Source: Puffinus mauretanicus
Taxonomy: Eukaryota; Chordata; Aves; Procellariiformes; Procellariidae
Length of the DNA: 64,000 nucleotides
Assembly: GCA_023333565.1 (NCBI GenBank)
Contig: JAJKFH010003493.1
Span: 3,596,001-3,660,000, forward strand
Reading direction: 5' to 3'
Positions within the stretch are counted from its first letter, which is position 1; the number at the start of each line of letters is the position of its first letter. The notes beneath the pieces were generated by a model. The model was not told the DNA's origin. It made no database searches and worked only from the letters and a program-made list of their open reading frames with translations. Made by a program: the position numbers and the translations under genes. Positions 1 through 12,464 of this stretch are shown piece by piece.

Positions 1-570
1 AGCTGTGAGAATTTGGAGGGCAGAGAACTATGGATGCAGGAGACATAAACCTGTGGTGTTCTGCCAACAGTTCTGTGAAGAAAGTTGATCTGTGTATCAA
101 ACTAATATCAACATTCATAATTCAGTATTAAGGACCATGTTCTGACTACCTTTCTGATATTTGAAGAATGACACTATTAGTTAGGGAAAACAAGTGCAGT
201 CAGAATCTGGAGCTGGCTGATAATTAAATTTGACTAGAAACTGTAAAAATAGTTGACATGATAGCAACATGAGGATGTACTGAATAATGTCATTTTTAAT
301 ACATCATCGTAACTTGACACTGGTCCTTCAATTTAACAATAATTAACAACTCTTGACTGTGTTTGGCTTACAGTATGTCTCAATGTTATGTGTTGGGAAT
401 TGTAAAAGGTGCATGATTGTGCTGTTTCTGTTCAAGTTGTTTCTAATTAATAACTTCATTGTCCAGTGTTCTTTCAATAAGGGTACCTAATACAATATTT
501 ACATTATTTTAGGTATAGAGAAAGTGGCTTTTCAACCAAACTGAATGATGCATCTCAATATACAAGAGCA

Positions 571-619
571 TATGCATGTGTGTATATCTATGCATGTATA
601 CACATACACATATATGTGT
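571..619. repeat. Alternating purine-pyrimidine (TG/TA/CA) low-complexity stretch
   Basis: The sequence alternates TG, TA and CA steps with embedded ATGCAT and GTATAC palindromes. It looks like a degenerated dinucleotide microsatellite. A similar but shorter stretch lies near 4116-4152. Confidence 0.6.
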
Positions 620-1702
620 TTATTGATTTAGACAAGGTCTCTCACTTCTTTCCTACTCACCTTGAGCTTCTCAAATCTCAGGCATCTGGAAGGAATCATG
701 ACTTTTCATGAAACCTGAAAGATTTCATAAATCTCAGATTAATTAATATACCCTTTTATTGTGATATTCACTAAAGCTTCCTCTCTCCCTAAAATTCATC
801 ACATTAAATAACATTAAATAAAGGTCTAATGACTTACAGATGCAAGATAATGCAGGAATCTTCTACCTGCATGAGTGGCTTAGTGAGTTGAGTGACTGTG
901 TCATTTTATCCCTTTGATCCTTTGAGTTTGTAGCCACTAAATTACACACGTGTTTTTTTCTTCTGCTGATTCCACAATAGAAAGCATTTACCTTTCTTTT
1001 GTGTTCTAAGTATCTGCTATTGTTTCATGCCAGAAATAAAATACTGACCTTTGTGGGTTCTTGGTCTGACCCAGCATAGTTGCTTTTCATTTGTTCAATT
1101 CTGTAGTAGCTAAATTTTGACTGTTTTTCTAGAGTCTTAATAATTTCTCTTTCAAGTAAGAAAGGAGTTGCTTTCAATAAAGTTTGAAGCTATGAAAATA
1201 TAAGGAATTTTTCAGGTTGCTAACTTACCAACTGAAAGACTATCTTTCTTATAAGAGTTTAAATAATTAGAGAAGAAATAAACTCTGAATATTCATACTA
1301 ATTCCAGTGGTTTTTATATAAGGTTTAATCTTAGACTTCAAATACTATTCTTAAAATATATTTGCAACAGAAAATAAATGAAGAAAAGTTGGTATTAACT
1401 CTTAGAATAATAAAGATACTTTCAGTGTAATACATAAATCTTAATAGCAGTGCACATACAAATCTATTTTAGCTTAACAATATCAAGCAGCCAAAACATA
1501 TTTGGGACTGTGACAGGATTTGTGTGAGCTTTCTTCTTTGAAAGGTTGCTCCTGGCTTTGAATTTTGAACACTACCTTTTGTAGCAGGTGGACAAAAGTA
1601 AACCTTTTTTTTTTTAAGAAAGCCAGCTAATTGCATGTCTGCCTCACATTCAGTTAAATCTTTGGTGATGGGCTTTGAAGAGTGTTCTGTGTTTTGCTTT
1701 CC

Positions 1703-1750
1703 TTTGTTTGGGCTTTGGTTTTGGTTTGGGGGTTTTTTGGTTTGTTTTTT
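1703..1750 (+). repeat. G/T-rich low-complexity tract
   Basis: Runs of T (3-6) alternate with runs of G (2-5) and almost no other base occurs. It is one of about a dozen such tracts in the window, in both orientations. Confidence 0.7.
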
Positions 1751-2213
1751 ACTGTCAGTCTTTGCTGAGAAGTTCCTGATACCACTGTTAAAAGTAAACT
1801 GTTCTTTGAAGGAAGCTTTGACAAAATCTCTAGTTTGAAATAGAAATTGGAAAAGTGCAAAGCTACTGGGAGGAGAGTGCCTTCCTCCCCATTGCCTGAG
1901 AATTAATTTTTTTTTTATGCAAAAGCAAAAAAAGTCTTCGTAGAAAAACTAATGGTAGCATGGTAGACTAAAACAACCTTATTTTGGTCTGAAAGTAATA
2001 TACTGTTATACAGTAATATACTGTATTTATCGAATTGAGTATTTTTTCCATTGTTTTCAGAGCATCATTCTAAATATAATTTTCTGTTTGGTCACTACTT
2101 GGATAATGTGAATGGTACCCATTATTGAAAGGTAGTCTGTATTTGTACTAATACAGAGAATGCCAGTTTAGAAATGAGCCTTATTGCATGGTTCATTTTG
2201 TTCTCCTTTGTAG

Positions 2214-2376
2214 AGCCAGGCTGCGGCCCACTACAAAGGCACTAAACATGCCAAGAAGCTCAAAGCACTGGAAGCCATGAAAAATAAGCAGAAATCTGTT
2301 ACTACCAAGGACAGCGCAAAGACTACCTTCACTTCCATCACTACCAATACCATCAATACCAGCTCTGACAAAACAG
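2214..2376 (+). CDS. ZNF385D: ZNF385D coding exon A: second half of zinc finger 1 plus Ser/Thr linker
   Basis: This internal exon of 163 nt begins in phase 0 after acceptor ttgtag and ends in phase 1 at donor ACAG|gttaag. It encodes 54 codons plus one base, starting SQAAAHYKGTKHAKKLK. The two histidines of a U1/matrin-type C2H2 finger are visible with five-residue spacing (H-x5-H); the matching C-x2-C lies in the previous exon outside the window. A basic helix-like stretch follows, then a Thr/Ser-rich linker (FTSITTNTINTSSDKT). The peptide agrees nearly residue for residue with my memory of vertebrate ZNF385D. ZNF385 proteins are nuclear, with matrin-type fingers linked to nucleic-acid binding; that role comes from the family, not from this sequence. 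ZNF385B is the closest alternative, but the linker wording favours the D paralogue. Confidence 0.93.
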
Positions 2377-2390
2377 GTTAAGCGACAATC

Positions 2391-2428
2391 TTTGTTGGTT
2401 TCGTTTGTTTGGGTTTTTTTCTTGTTTA
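2391..2428 (+). repeat. U/G-rich tract just inside the exon A donor
   Basis: Starting about 15 bases after the donor gttaag, the intron is nearly pure T and G with a T7 run. U-rich sequence right after a 5' splice site is known to recruit TIA-type splicing enhancers. Whether it acts here is inference; it may simply be another of the G/T tracts common in this window. Confidence 0.5.
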
Positions 2429-3553
2429 ACTCCATGTCTGTTTGGTTATGTGCTTGCCACATTGATTCATGCTCGATCCATCTTTCTGTGTGATATTGAT
2501 TTCTTTTAGTCCTTTCAATAGGCTGGTAAGAGTATGATAGTCATGTAACCAATTTCTCTTAGTGAAAAGAGGCTTTTCATTCTTTTAGGACAGAATGCAA
2601 TACTCATGACTTGAGTAATTTTTATAATGGCTAAACTATTACATATCAACTGATCTAAACCTTCTAGTCTGTATGCAGTATCTCTCTATAAATAATTACT
2701 TATGGCACATTTCTTTTAACCACAATATAGCAAATTGCACTACTTGTGTCTAGAAGCCTCTTACAAAAGCATTGTTAGTAAAAACCAATTTTCATAAATT
2801 TCAAACATTGCATTATTTTTTTAAAATGGCTATTGCATGATTTTGAGCTGGAAAATAGCTGTATAACCTCTATTCCACACAGTCAGGTAAGTGCTGTTGA
2901 TGCCAATTATTCTGCTTAAATGAGTCTTCAGACTGAAATAATATCCTTTAAATTATTGTGTGGGTAAAAGGTACTCCTTTGCAAATAAAATCTATGTGAG
3001 TATTTGGTAAAGTCAACAGGATTTGATTAAGCTCGCATTTTAAATATGTGGCTATTGTATGGGAAATTTCAAAGGAAGGTTGTAAGCTCACTGAAGGGTA
3101 GTCTAGTATCTCACAAGGTATGACTGCTCTTGTGTATGAAGGGATACAGTTTGCACATTTAGTCAATAATCAACCCCTCTTCCCCAAATAAGCCAAAAAC
3201 AGCCATGGCAAAAAAGCCAAAGCTGTGAAACAACAGACACCTTTCTACTGATGCTGAAAACTGCTCATTTGGAACCACTTCTGATGCAGTAAGTTTAGCA
3301 TTGTAAATGGATGTGCACTAACCAATTATAGTATAACAAAAAAGTGCCTTGCAGACATATGTAGTACTTTCCTTAAGATACATCTTTGCTATATTTGTTA
3401 TAGACAGATACCTCTATGTCTGTCTCTCTCTATATCTATATCTCTGTTGTAGCCCTTTATTATAGACAGCATATGTTTTTATGGAGATTTATATCCTAAT
3501 TATAATGGGATGGCTTTAAAAAACAATTGTTACATTATTTTTGTGTTTGTTAC

Positions 3554-3578
3554 CAAAAAAAGAAAGAAAGAAAGAAAA
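3554..3578 (+). repeat. (GAAA)n short tetranucleotide repeat
   Basis: A run of A is followed by about four GAAA units. It is a purine-only microsatellite inside the large intron. Confidence 0.8.
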
Positions 3579-4427
3579 TATTCTGAGTACTTTTGTTTCT
3601 ATGATGAAAGAAATGAAGCATGGTAGAATAGGAACAATGTCAAAAGTTATTTATGAAAATATATGTGTTTCTAAACATACAAATACCTTTAAAAGTTTCT
3701 CCTGCTGTTACCTGTTGTCATGTTCAGAACAGAAAGGGGATGTTGTATGGAAAGAGTGATTTATTGTTTACAAAATATGATCTAGTGGTTGGAGAAAATA
3801 ACTGAAGAAAAAAGAGATCTTTTTAAGCTTTAAAATGTATTATTCAAAAGCTTTTATCTTATGCTGTGTAAGTTTGAAGGATTTTCCAAGGTGCCTTAAA
3901 ACCAGTCTGAGTCTTTCCATCAGGCTTTGAATTAGATCCCTGACAAGATATATGAACTGTCTTGTATCCGAGGTCAGTAATACAAATCAGTTTTTATATC
4001 GGCATAAGTAAAAAAAACATCAGAAATCTAGTTGCACACAAAAGCAATGGCCTATGCAGGAGTTTCCTCAACTTTACACATTGTTTGTGAGTTCCTGGAC
4101 TAATTTTGTGCAATGTGTGTATACATGTATGTATATACATGTTTACATATGTATTCTATGTTAGAAGTTCTGACCTTAATGGCATTCTAAAAGACACGTA
4201 TTGGTGTTAATTGACAAACAGCCCAAAATCTGACAATTTCACAAAATACTGAGAGCCATATTCAACTGCTGGCAAAAGCCCTGTTCAACCAGTGGCATTC
4301 AAAGAAAGGCGGCCAGTTCTATCCAAATGCAGTTATTACAGGTCAGCATTGATGTGACTTGGCAGTAGAATAGCATCCTTGGTGTAAATTATGCTTTGTA
4401 GAATCAAGCATGTATGCATAGGAGGAG

Positions 4428-4456
4428 AAAAAAAAAAAAAGAAAAAAAAAAAGAAA
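4428..4456 (+). repeat. A-rich homopolymer tract
   Basis: Two runs of A (13 and 11) are separated by single G bases. It is a simple repeat and no LINE or retrocopy is recognisable directly upstream. Confidence 0.8.
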
Positions 4457-6024
4457 ATTTTGGATAGCCAAAAGAATGAAATTTTCTGTTAAACATGACA
4501 AGTTACCAATTTCATAAATCAGATTTTCTTTCCTTTCCAGTTGTTCTGAGTCTTATATTTGCATGATAGAACTTTTAAGGGCAAAATGGTTTCTGAAAGC
4601 CAGAATAACATCAGAATATACTGCATTGTGTGAGTTTGCACATTTGTAAATGATCGCTGTAAAAGTCAAATATTCTGATAGTAATATGCAGTTCTGAGGG
4701 AATAGTACTAATGAATATAATTCATCAATCAATCTTTCATAACTAGAAATAAATTCTGTTACTAAGTCCCTGCACTTGTGATCATTCAGAACAAAAGCTT
4801 TTTCCACAGTATTTTAAAGCTCTCTGCTGAAGTTTAATACTTGATCCCAAATACACTGAGGATAGCGTTATGTTCATATCCCTTCCAATATATCATGTAC
4901 AGCAGTGATTAAATGGTGAATTACATGTCAGTCACAGGACATTGGTCAGGACTTCAGTTCACTGGTTCTGTGTACCCTTAGCAGCTCCAGCAAACAACAC
5001 GTCATCAGGAAATCTGCAGTGCTATGCAATGAAGATTATGAAAAAGACCACACAATATACAAACTGATTCAAGAGCTAAAGCAGCAATTTGTTATGTTGC
5101 TTATTCTGGAACTATTTTGTTAGACGGGGTGCCAGCATGTGTTATTGCAATAAATAATGGAGACTGTGCAACCCACAATGTAAGTGGACTCCTTAAAACC
5201 TTTCATAAGTGGTTCCTGGTAGTTAAACTATGTATTAAGGAGAAAATATAAAATATGTTTCATTCTGTGAAAGTCGCTATTTTTTTTTACCCCTTTAAAC
5301 AAACTTTTAGAATTATTAGAAGTCTTGAACTTGAGAAATCTTTGGGGGAAAGAAATATCATGAAAAGTTATGTTGGCAGTCACATAATGGACAATTCCAT
5401 TCTCAACGAGTGGGAACTTCGTTACCAGTTCTATTATTTAACATCCTTCTTTCATCTATATTTACCACTTATTATGTGATACCTGTAGTCACTCAGGACA
5501 GAAAAACAGAAAGTGTGACCATTCCAAAGACAAGCCCACTTTATGGTAACATACAAGCCAGATTTCAGTATTTCTTGATTCTCCAATTCAGGGGTGACAA
5601 TAAAAATTCATATTTTCACCATATATTAACATACATGCATACATATTCCCTGACATAAAGTTGTTAAACGTCCTTGATAACTTTACAAATTGCTGCTCCT
5701 TTCTGCCAAGATATATTTTCCTCCTAAAGATGCTTCACCCTTCACTTTGGCTGTAGGGACAGATACCTTAGGAACACCTTTCAGAATATATTTAGATAGA
5801 CTGTGTTCTATCATCCTAACTATATGTCCTGTCCAGTAAAGTCATTGTCGCACACTTGGCTTTTTTAAATCTAGACTGAGTGTCCAAGATTATATCCTTG
5901 TAAAATGATATCCCTATAGTTGTTGCATATGTCTAAACATTGATCTTTTCCAAAGCTATTTGAAATTAAAAAGGACTCTCCATGACCACATTATCACAAA
6001 TTAGATCTTGAAGATTTGGGCTAT

Positions 6025-6047
6025 TTTTATTTATTTATTTATTTATT
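6025..6047 (+). repeat. (TTTA)n tetranucleotide microsatellite
   Basis: About five and a half perfect TTTA units, flanked by unique AT-rich sequence. Confidence 0.85.
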
Positions 6048-6289
6048 CAGCAGAGAATTCAGCATGAGTTAGATCGTTTGTTATCAACGGAGAAGAAGGA
6101 ATAGACCTTTCCAAGCGGGGAAGACATGTCATTGGGAGCCATCACTATGGCAAAGTCTTTAATGTTGCTTTTGAATGTTGTACACTATGTCTTAAATCCT
6201 TAAATGCAATGAACAGCTCTTAAAAACAGAGAAAAATGTGATGAACAGAAAAAGTGTGAATCTGGGCCAAGGCACCAACAAGATCATCT

Positions 6290-6440
6290 ATCATTAGTAC
6301 AGTCTTAACAGCTAAGAGACCCCCGTGCTGTCAGAGAACAAAATACTGGCGCCTGTCCTAAAGAGCTCACAGTCTACACATAAGATGACAGACAGCTTAG
6401 GGAGATAGACACTGTTAATGTAATAGGCAGGTGTTTTAAA
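6290..6440. repeat. Probable ancient interspersed repeat, family not assigned
   Basis: The core reads CCTGTCCTAAAGAGCTCACA followed by GTCTA, then GACAGACAGCTTAGGGAGA. This closely resembles a widely dispersed amniote repeat consensus containing CCTGCCC(C/T)AAAGAGCT(T/C)ACA. I recognise the motif but cannot name the family from memory. The edges are approximate. Confidence 0.45.
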
Positions 6441-6664
6441 AGAGCAGTAGCATAAACATGTTCAAGTGATAAAGGCATAACAAGAAATGAAAACACTGAA
6501 GGATGAATTAGAAGGAAAAGCAGGAGGGTTTTTTTGTCAGTTACTGAACATATGTGTGGGTAACAGCATGGGAGAAAGCATAAGTTCTCTTATTTTTCTT
6601 TCACTGGCACATATGAAAATTCTTCTCCGTGGGAAAATTTTAGTTGCGCTAACCCTTTCCAGTC

Positions 6665-6690
6665 CTTTTTTTTTTTTCTTTTTCTTTTTA
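6665..6690 (+). repeat. Poly-T / CT tract
   Basis: A T13 run followed by CTTTTTCTTTTTA. It is a homopolymer simple repeat about 280 bases from the 3' end of the antisense CR1, with no clear connection to it. Confidence 0.75.
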
Positions 6691-6971
6691 TCTAAGTGGT
6701 AGGATATTTCTGGTCAGCAGATAGGATATTTCCTGAAATAACAATTTCAGTCCAGCTGGGATAATTCTGAAATGGAGAGCAGGTGGAGTGGGAGAGAGCA
6801 CTCAGTCTGGCAAGGTCTTGGGCATAAAAAAGGAAGGCAGGAAGGACAAAGAAATTGGAAATTATGTGGTAAGTCAGGGTAAACTTTGAAGGAGGAAGAA
6901 AGGAAGATGGCATGAAATGGAGAGGTTCAGGAAGATATGCTGGAGTTTGGCAGCCACAAATACCAGAGGAT

Positions 6972-7715
6972 CACATAATTTTTGAGGTTCTGTGAAGGGA
7001 CCTGAAAAGGGACATCTGGAGATTGACCCCTACAGGTCAGAGCAGAGTCAGCTAGAGCAGGATGCTCAGTATCTTTTTCAGCTGAGTTTTGAATATCTTC
7101 ACAACCTTTGGCTGGGCAACCCATTCTAGTGTTTGACCACCTCAGAGTAAAGAAGAGGAAAGAAGTCTTTTCTTGTATTTAAGACCAATCTCCTGTATTT
7201 CAGTTTGTGCCTGTTGTGTCTTGTCCTGTCACTGGGCACCACTGAAGAGTCTCTGGCTCTGTCTTTTTCACTCCCTGCCCCTGACCCCATCAGGTATTTA
7301 TACACACTGCTGGCTTATGTTTCAAGTGGTGTCCAGCAGGATCCCAGGTCCTTCTCCACAAAGCTGTTTTCCAGACAGTCAGCCTCCAGCCCAGACTGGT
7401 GTGTAGGGTTATGCTTCCCTGTTGTGTGACTTTTGCATTTCCCTTCGTTGAACTTCAAGGGACTCCTGTTGTCCCATTTCTCCAGCCTGTCCAGGTCCCT
7501 CTGAACACACCCATCTGGTGTATCAGTTTTTTATCGTCAGCAAACTTGCTGAGGGTGCTCTCTGTCCCATTGTCCGGGTCATTAATGAAGACTTTAAACA
7601 ATATTGGCACCAATATCAATTCCTGGAGGACTCCACTAGTGACTGGCCTCCAACTTTGTGTTGGTGACCACAACCCTTTGAGCCTGGCAGGTCATCCAGC
7701 ATGTTTTCTATTATC
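6972..7715 (-). mobile_element. CR1 LINE fragment, antisense (reverse transcriptase end plus 3' end)
   Basis: Read on the minus strand, 7673-7455 gives RPVTSGVLQELILVPILFKV and then FINDPDNG...LSKFADDKKL. This is the CR1 reverse-transcriptase core with its FADD catalytic box. Further along the minus strand come the RT C-terminal region (about 7500-7340), the ORF2 tail (about 7270-7090) and a 3' untranslated end with AACCTCAAAAATTATGTGATCC at about 6972-6993. The copy is 5'-truncated, broken by indels and stops, and an internal stretch seems to be missing near 7290-7340. It is clearly older than the sense copy at 12465. Its family is certain but its edges are approximate. Confidence 0.85.
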
Positions 7716-10700
7716 CTTTGTGTCTTTTTGTAAAGATGAGAAATAAGAAACTAAGAAAAAAATAAGAATAAGCTCAAAGAAAAGAACTAAAATGGAAATG
7801 AGTAAGACTTATCCAAATTTCTAAATTCTGCTAATGCATGGCTTTAATATGTTTACACTAGTTTCCCATCAGGCAAATCACATTGAATTTATGTAACGTG
7901 CATTACTGTTATAAAAGGTATTTTATATGCAATCAAAATTAAAAAAAGATCATTGATGGGACCTGATTGAAGTGTAAAGCTCTTTCTCTTGCATTTTAAA
8001 TTGTTTCTTTATGTCTTTCTGTTGAAATACGTGATGAATTCAGAGTTTTTATTTTCAGAGCTGTTTTATTCTTTTTAAGTATACTTCATGCTCTGTTATA
8101 TACTGTCTTGTCTTCCTGTATTAGGCCTTTTCTAATAATTCCATAGTGCATTTTGTTACCCTTGCAACCTTTAACTGTGCTTCTGTGGGATGACTCAACA
8201 GTCTACAGATACTGGGAATAAAAGCTAATGCAGATCTGTTGCCTTAACATCAGCTTACACTGGAACTGAAGTTGGTTTGTAGATACGTTGGGAGTGGCAA
8301 TAACGTGTTGCACAGTATGCAGGATGTCTTATGCCATTACTGAGATGGAGAACTCAGCTTCAAAAGCAAGGACTGTTTTAACGGAATGAAATCTACTGAA
8401 CTGCTTAGACTGTTCATCTGTACTTTTGGTTTTATTGAATATATGAAGGAGAGAAGGGCAGAGGTTATTAAACATAATATTCATTGAGAGCCTAGGTGGA
8501 ATTTCTTTGACCAACTATAGACACATTGACGCTAATTACACTGGCTTCTTCTTAGTGTGAGAGGAAATCATGTCAATGAAGTCTAGGGCACAATTCATCT
8601 TATTCTAAAGTAAACATCTATAATAAATTAGATGAATGGTGAAGACCTGAGAAAAAGTATAAAAAAATGCCTCTGGTGACTAGGTTTGATATAAACTGCT
8701 ACGCTGATACTTAAAGTTAGCTGAGACAATTTCCAATCTCAGTGACCAAATTGCCCTTTCCTTCAATGTGTCCCAATTTTTTTTCCACAGGTTTTGAACC
8801 TTTTTAACTGAATCATGAATTGCTCTGTAAGAATTTGATGCTCAGTGTTCAAAATCTGAGTTGTGTTAGTTAATTCTGAATGATCATGTAACAAATGACG
8901 CTATTTCTGTCTGTCAAGTGGAAATTTAAATACGCTTTTGAATAGCTTTTAGATTTCCCATCGATGAGAAGTTTCTTGATTTTTTTTGTTTGTTTGTTTT
9001 TAAAAAAACATGAACCTTTTTCTCATCTAATTTTTTAGGCATGGAAAGAAAATTATTACCTAACAAAGGTAGACGGCTGGAGTATGTATGGTTTAGTATT
9101 AAAATATTAACTTCATCTTTCTCATGTTACATTCAACCATAGGTGTCCTAGTGAACATGTCCTATTAGAACATTGTGTCTTTTTCAGGTCTCTAGTAAGG
9201 AGTCAAGGGACTCTTTGCTATTAGTCAGTATGTGCTGTTTTATTTAAGATTCAAAACTTCTGCTCTAAATTGTAGGAAAAAGTTTTCAAACGAAGTGCTC
9301 AAGTGAAATCTTGGTCCTATGAATCTTTATAGAAGAACAACATATAATTGACTAGTACTACAGCAGTTTTATTTAAAAATAAGAAGAAATAATCTTTGAA
9401 TATATTTATATAAATATGTTTCTGCATGTTTGTTTGCAATATTTGCCCTTCTTTGTTCAAGACAGGTAATTAACTGTTGTTTCCTCCAATATCATGGATT
9501 AGCCCATCTTGCTTGCTTTCTTTTATCACTTAGATAGTCAAAGCCACATGTATGTTAGCTCTGTACATAGATGTATTTGTGCAGTTCCTGGTTCAGCTCC
9601 AGAACCTGTAATGGAAAGGAACTCCCATTGAAAAATAAAAATCAGTTTCCTCTTATCTCTGCTTTCCTTTTATTTCGACTTTCATTTTATCTCCCTTACA
9701 TTCAGCTTTTGAGCTTATTTTCTTTTTTTATTATAAACATACATTTTCGTGATGGCTAGGCTTTAAGGTTTATGAGGGCTTCCATATATTAAGACTTATT
9801 GGATTATTTCTGGTGTTGCTTTGTGCAGCTACCCTATTTTATCATTTACTCTTCAAGTTATTTGTTTAATACTTTGTTCTTAATGGCAAACCACCCTATC
9901 TTTTCCCGTCTTAAGGAAAGCTGAGGAAGACATACTGCTGTATTTATGACATTAACATATATTTAATTAAAAGTGCCACTGCCTATTTATTAGCATTTTT
10001 ATAGACAGCAGATTTTCTTGTAATCTTTTCTAACTAAAAGAAATTCTATTTCTAATAATGATACAAATGTCAACTGTATTTAAAATTCAAAATAGTGTTT
10101 AATACTATTCAAAATCTGCTGGTGGATGCAGAAACAATTTACTGTATGATCCCAGCGTGCAATTTGCTGGTACAGCTTAGGCTGTGGATACCCTTGTATA
10201 TGTAATTATTATTTTTAAGGATGTTTAATCTAAGAAGACAATTCATTGCAGTCTGTTTGTATAACTTAGGGGTTGTTTTGTTTCCATGTGCTTTATTATA
10301 TCATAAAGTGTGCTTTTGTTTTGGCAAGTGATTTCTTCAGATCATTTCAGCATTGCTTAGGGCACAGCAGAATTAACAGGCTAATTCTGTGTTTAGGCTT
10401 GTGAGATCCTGGATGTAAATTGATTTCCTTTACAAGTCAATGTTTTAGTACACATCAAAATGGAACACTGACTTTGAAGCTTGAATTTGTAAGGATTTTT
10501 ACTTTATATTAACTTGTCTGAGATATTTTGGGTGGAGCATTCCGAAGTTGCAAGTGTGAAATAATAAATGAAGAGTAATTGCTTGGTGATTAGCACAACA
10601 CAGATGGATTTCAGAGTCAGCTATATGACTTCATGGCTCACTTACCAATCACCCAATTCTAAAAGTTCAAATTTTTCTTTTTTAATTTTATTTGAATGAA

Positions 10701-12464
10701 AAATCTTTAAAAGAAACTATAGTCTGAAAGAGATTTCTTATTTTCTGGTTCTCTTATCATTTGCTTGGAAATTAGAGATTACTGATTCACAGCTATCAGT
10801 TCTCTTAATCACATGCTTGGAAAATTCAGCCCAAACCAGTAAAATTTAACCGTGCTACAACATCTTTCACTTTAAATCACCTATGCTTTGACTTTTCCAT
10901 ACTTCAGACAATCTGTAGCTAACTGCAGCACAAAATGTTATCAGCATTCCACAGACTGTTGTACCAATTTTGCATTAGAACTCAATGGTAATTTGGAAGA
11001 CAATAGCTTCTCTTTTGATCTCTGTGTAGAACTAGGGCTTTTTCTTTCTTTCAGAGTGTAGCTAAATGGCTATATAAAAATTACAGTAATTTATGTGTGC
11101 CTCAATTGATCATGAATGTGCAATAAAATCCTTCTTTGCTTGCATCTACGTACGCTGAGAGCTTCGTCATATGAGCACCATGTGTTTTCTGTGGACCCAG
11201 CTGCTTTTGATTGGGATTGCCTTGACAACAATTTTATGCTTGAATAATCCTGCAGATAGGAACTGTTGTCAGTCACAACATCTGTATCAGCCTATTGAAT
11301 CAGTATGAAGGTCCAATACTAACAATGGTATTGTTTGTAGGTCTGAAAAGCGTTTTCTGTTGAAATATTAAATAGGGTCTTTCATAGATTCTCTGGGAAA
11401 TGTCAGCTTGGTTACTGCATGCCCATAGTTGTAACTACTAGAAATCTTGGGAGTAATCTTCTGTTTATCAGATATCTGTTTATCAGTTACTTATCAGTAT
11501 TACTCTAAAAACTGTATCAAGCACCGTAGCATGTATCTGCTTAACGTGTATTTTGTTGTTATGTTGGGAATGGCATTGACGCTACCTAGTAGGATGGGTC
11601 TGAAGGCTCCGCAGTTCTAGCCATTGGGATTTCAAAAACATTACGGTATTGCAGTCCTAGATCCTCTTTCAAGTTTTTTTTGTAAAACATCAGGTTTAGA
11701 AACCTGTTAACTATTGAGTAATTGTTTATTTTGTCCATTTATGGACTAATTTGGAATGGAGCAGAAACTTCTTGATCCAATGCTCTCAGATAGGTGGTAG
11801 TTTTTGCAAGTCTGGAATTCTTCAGATGAGAAGGGTCTGCTTTGAGGGCAACAGAAGAGTAGGTAGGTCTTCATTTAAGTGATCCATGTTTTTTTAAGCT
11901 GACACCATATTGGCTGGACAATGTAGAAATAGGAAGTAGTTGTTTGTTATCTGTTTGAGGACTGGTTTTGTTTTGTGTTGGACATTTCTAAGGCAAAGGC
12001 GACCTCATCTCCAAAGATGCATTAGAGCTTGCTTAGATTATTTTCTTTTGTTGTTCATGTCATATTCTTGCCATGCCTAAACCAAGAAAGGACAAGAATG
12101 TGGTTAAGAGTATGAGTAAATGTACTGTGCTAAATGTGTGGAGCCATTGCTATATGATGCCCTTATAGCACCATTCAGAGTGATCTAAAGACAACTGGAG
12201 CTCGAACAGTTGTATTAATAAACATCAGGGAATCTGCTTTACCCAGTCCATTTCATTGGCCATTCATATTACAAGAGCTCAGCACAGCAGAAATCATTAT
12301 TTCTAGAAACAGACTACCCTATGTACATAGCGTAGGCGTTTTCAGAAATAGGCCAAAACTAAGTACTATCCAAAACTACTGTAAGACTGTTAAGAACAAT
12401 TTTATTTTGAAACAATGATATTTCTTCTGTCTTCCATTTGGTATTCCACATCTTTCAATAAAGC
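7716..12464. other. Intronic stretch without recognised genes
   Basis: AT-rich sequence between two CR1 copies. Apart from short T/G runs (around 8979-9002), I see no exon-like coding block, RNA gene or identifiable repeat. Open frames at 8329-8514, 9571-9759 and 11091-11276 are short and have no domain. Confidence 0.6.

Larger units (their letters stand above)
1..2213 (+). other. ZNF385D: 3' part of a ZNF385D intron upstream of exon A
   Basis: This is AT-rich non-coding sequence that ends in the acceptor ...ctcctttgtag at 2212-2213. It contains an alternating purine-pyrimidine stretch near 571-619 and a G/T-rich low-complexity tract at 1703-1750. Short open frames around 1635-1860 come from that low-complexity tract and have no recognisable domain. 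The intron's donor lies outside the window. Confidence 0.8.

Noticed and set aside
2193..2462. Minus-strand open frame across exon A
   Set aside because: It is the reverse complement of the ZNF385D exon and flanking intron; the + strand frame has homology and splice sites.
3203..3288. Possible small exon (basic codons HGKKAKAVKQ, donor CA|gtaagt at 3289)
   Set aside because: The acceptor side lacks a pyrimidine tract, and in the phase required by exon A the frame stops after about eight codons.
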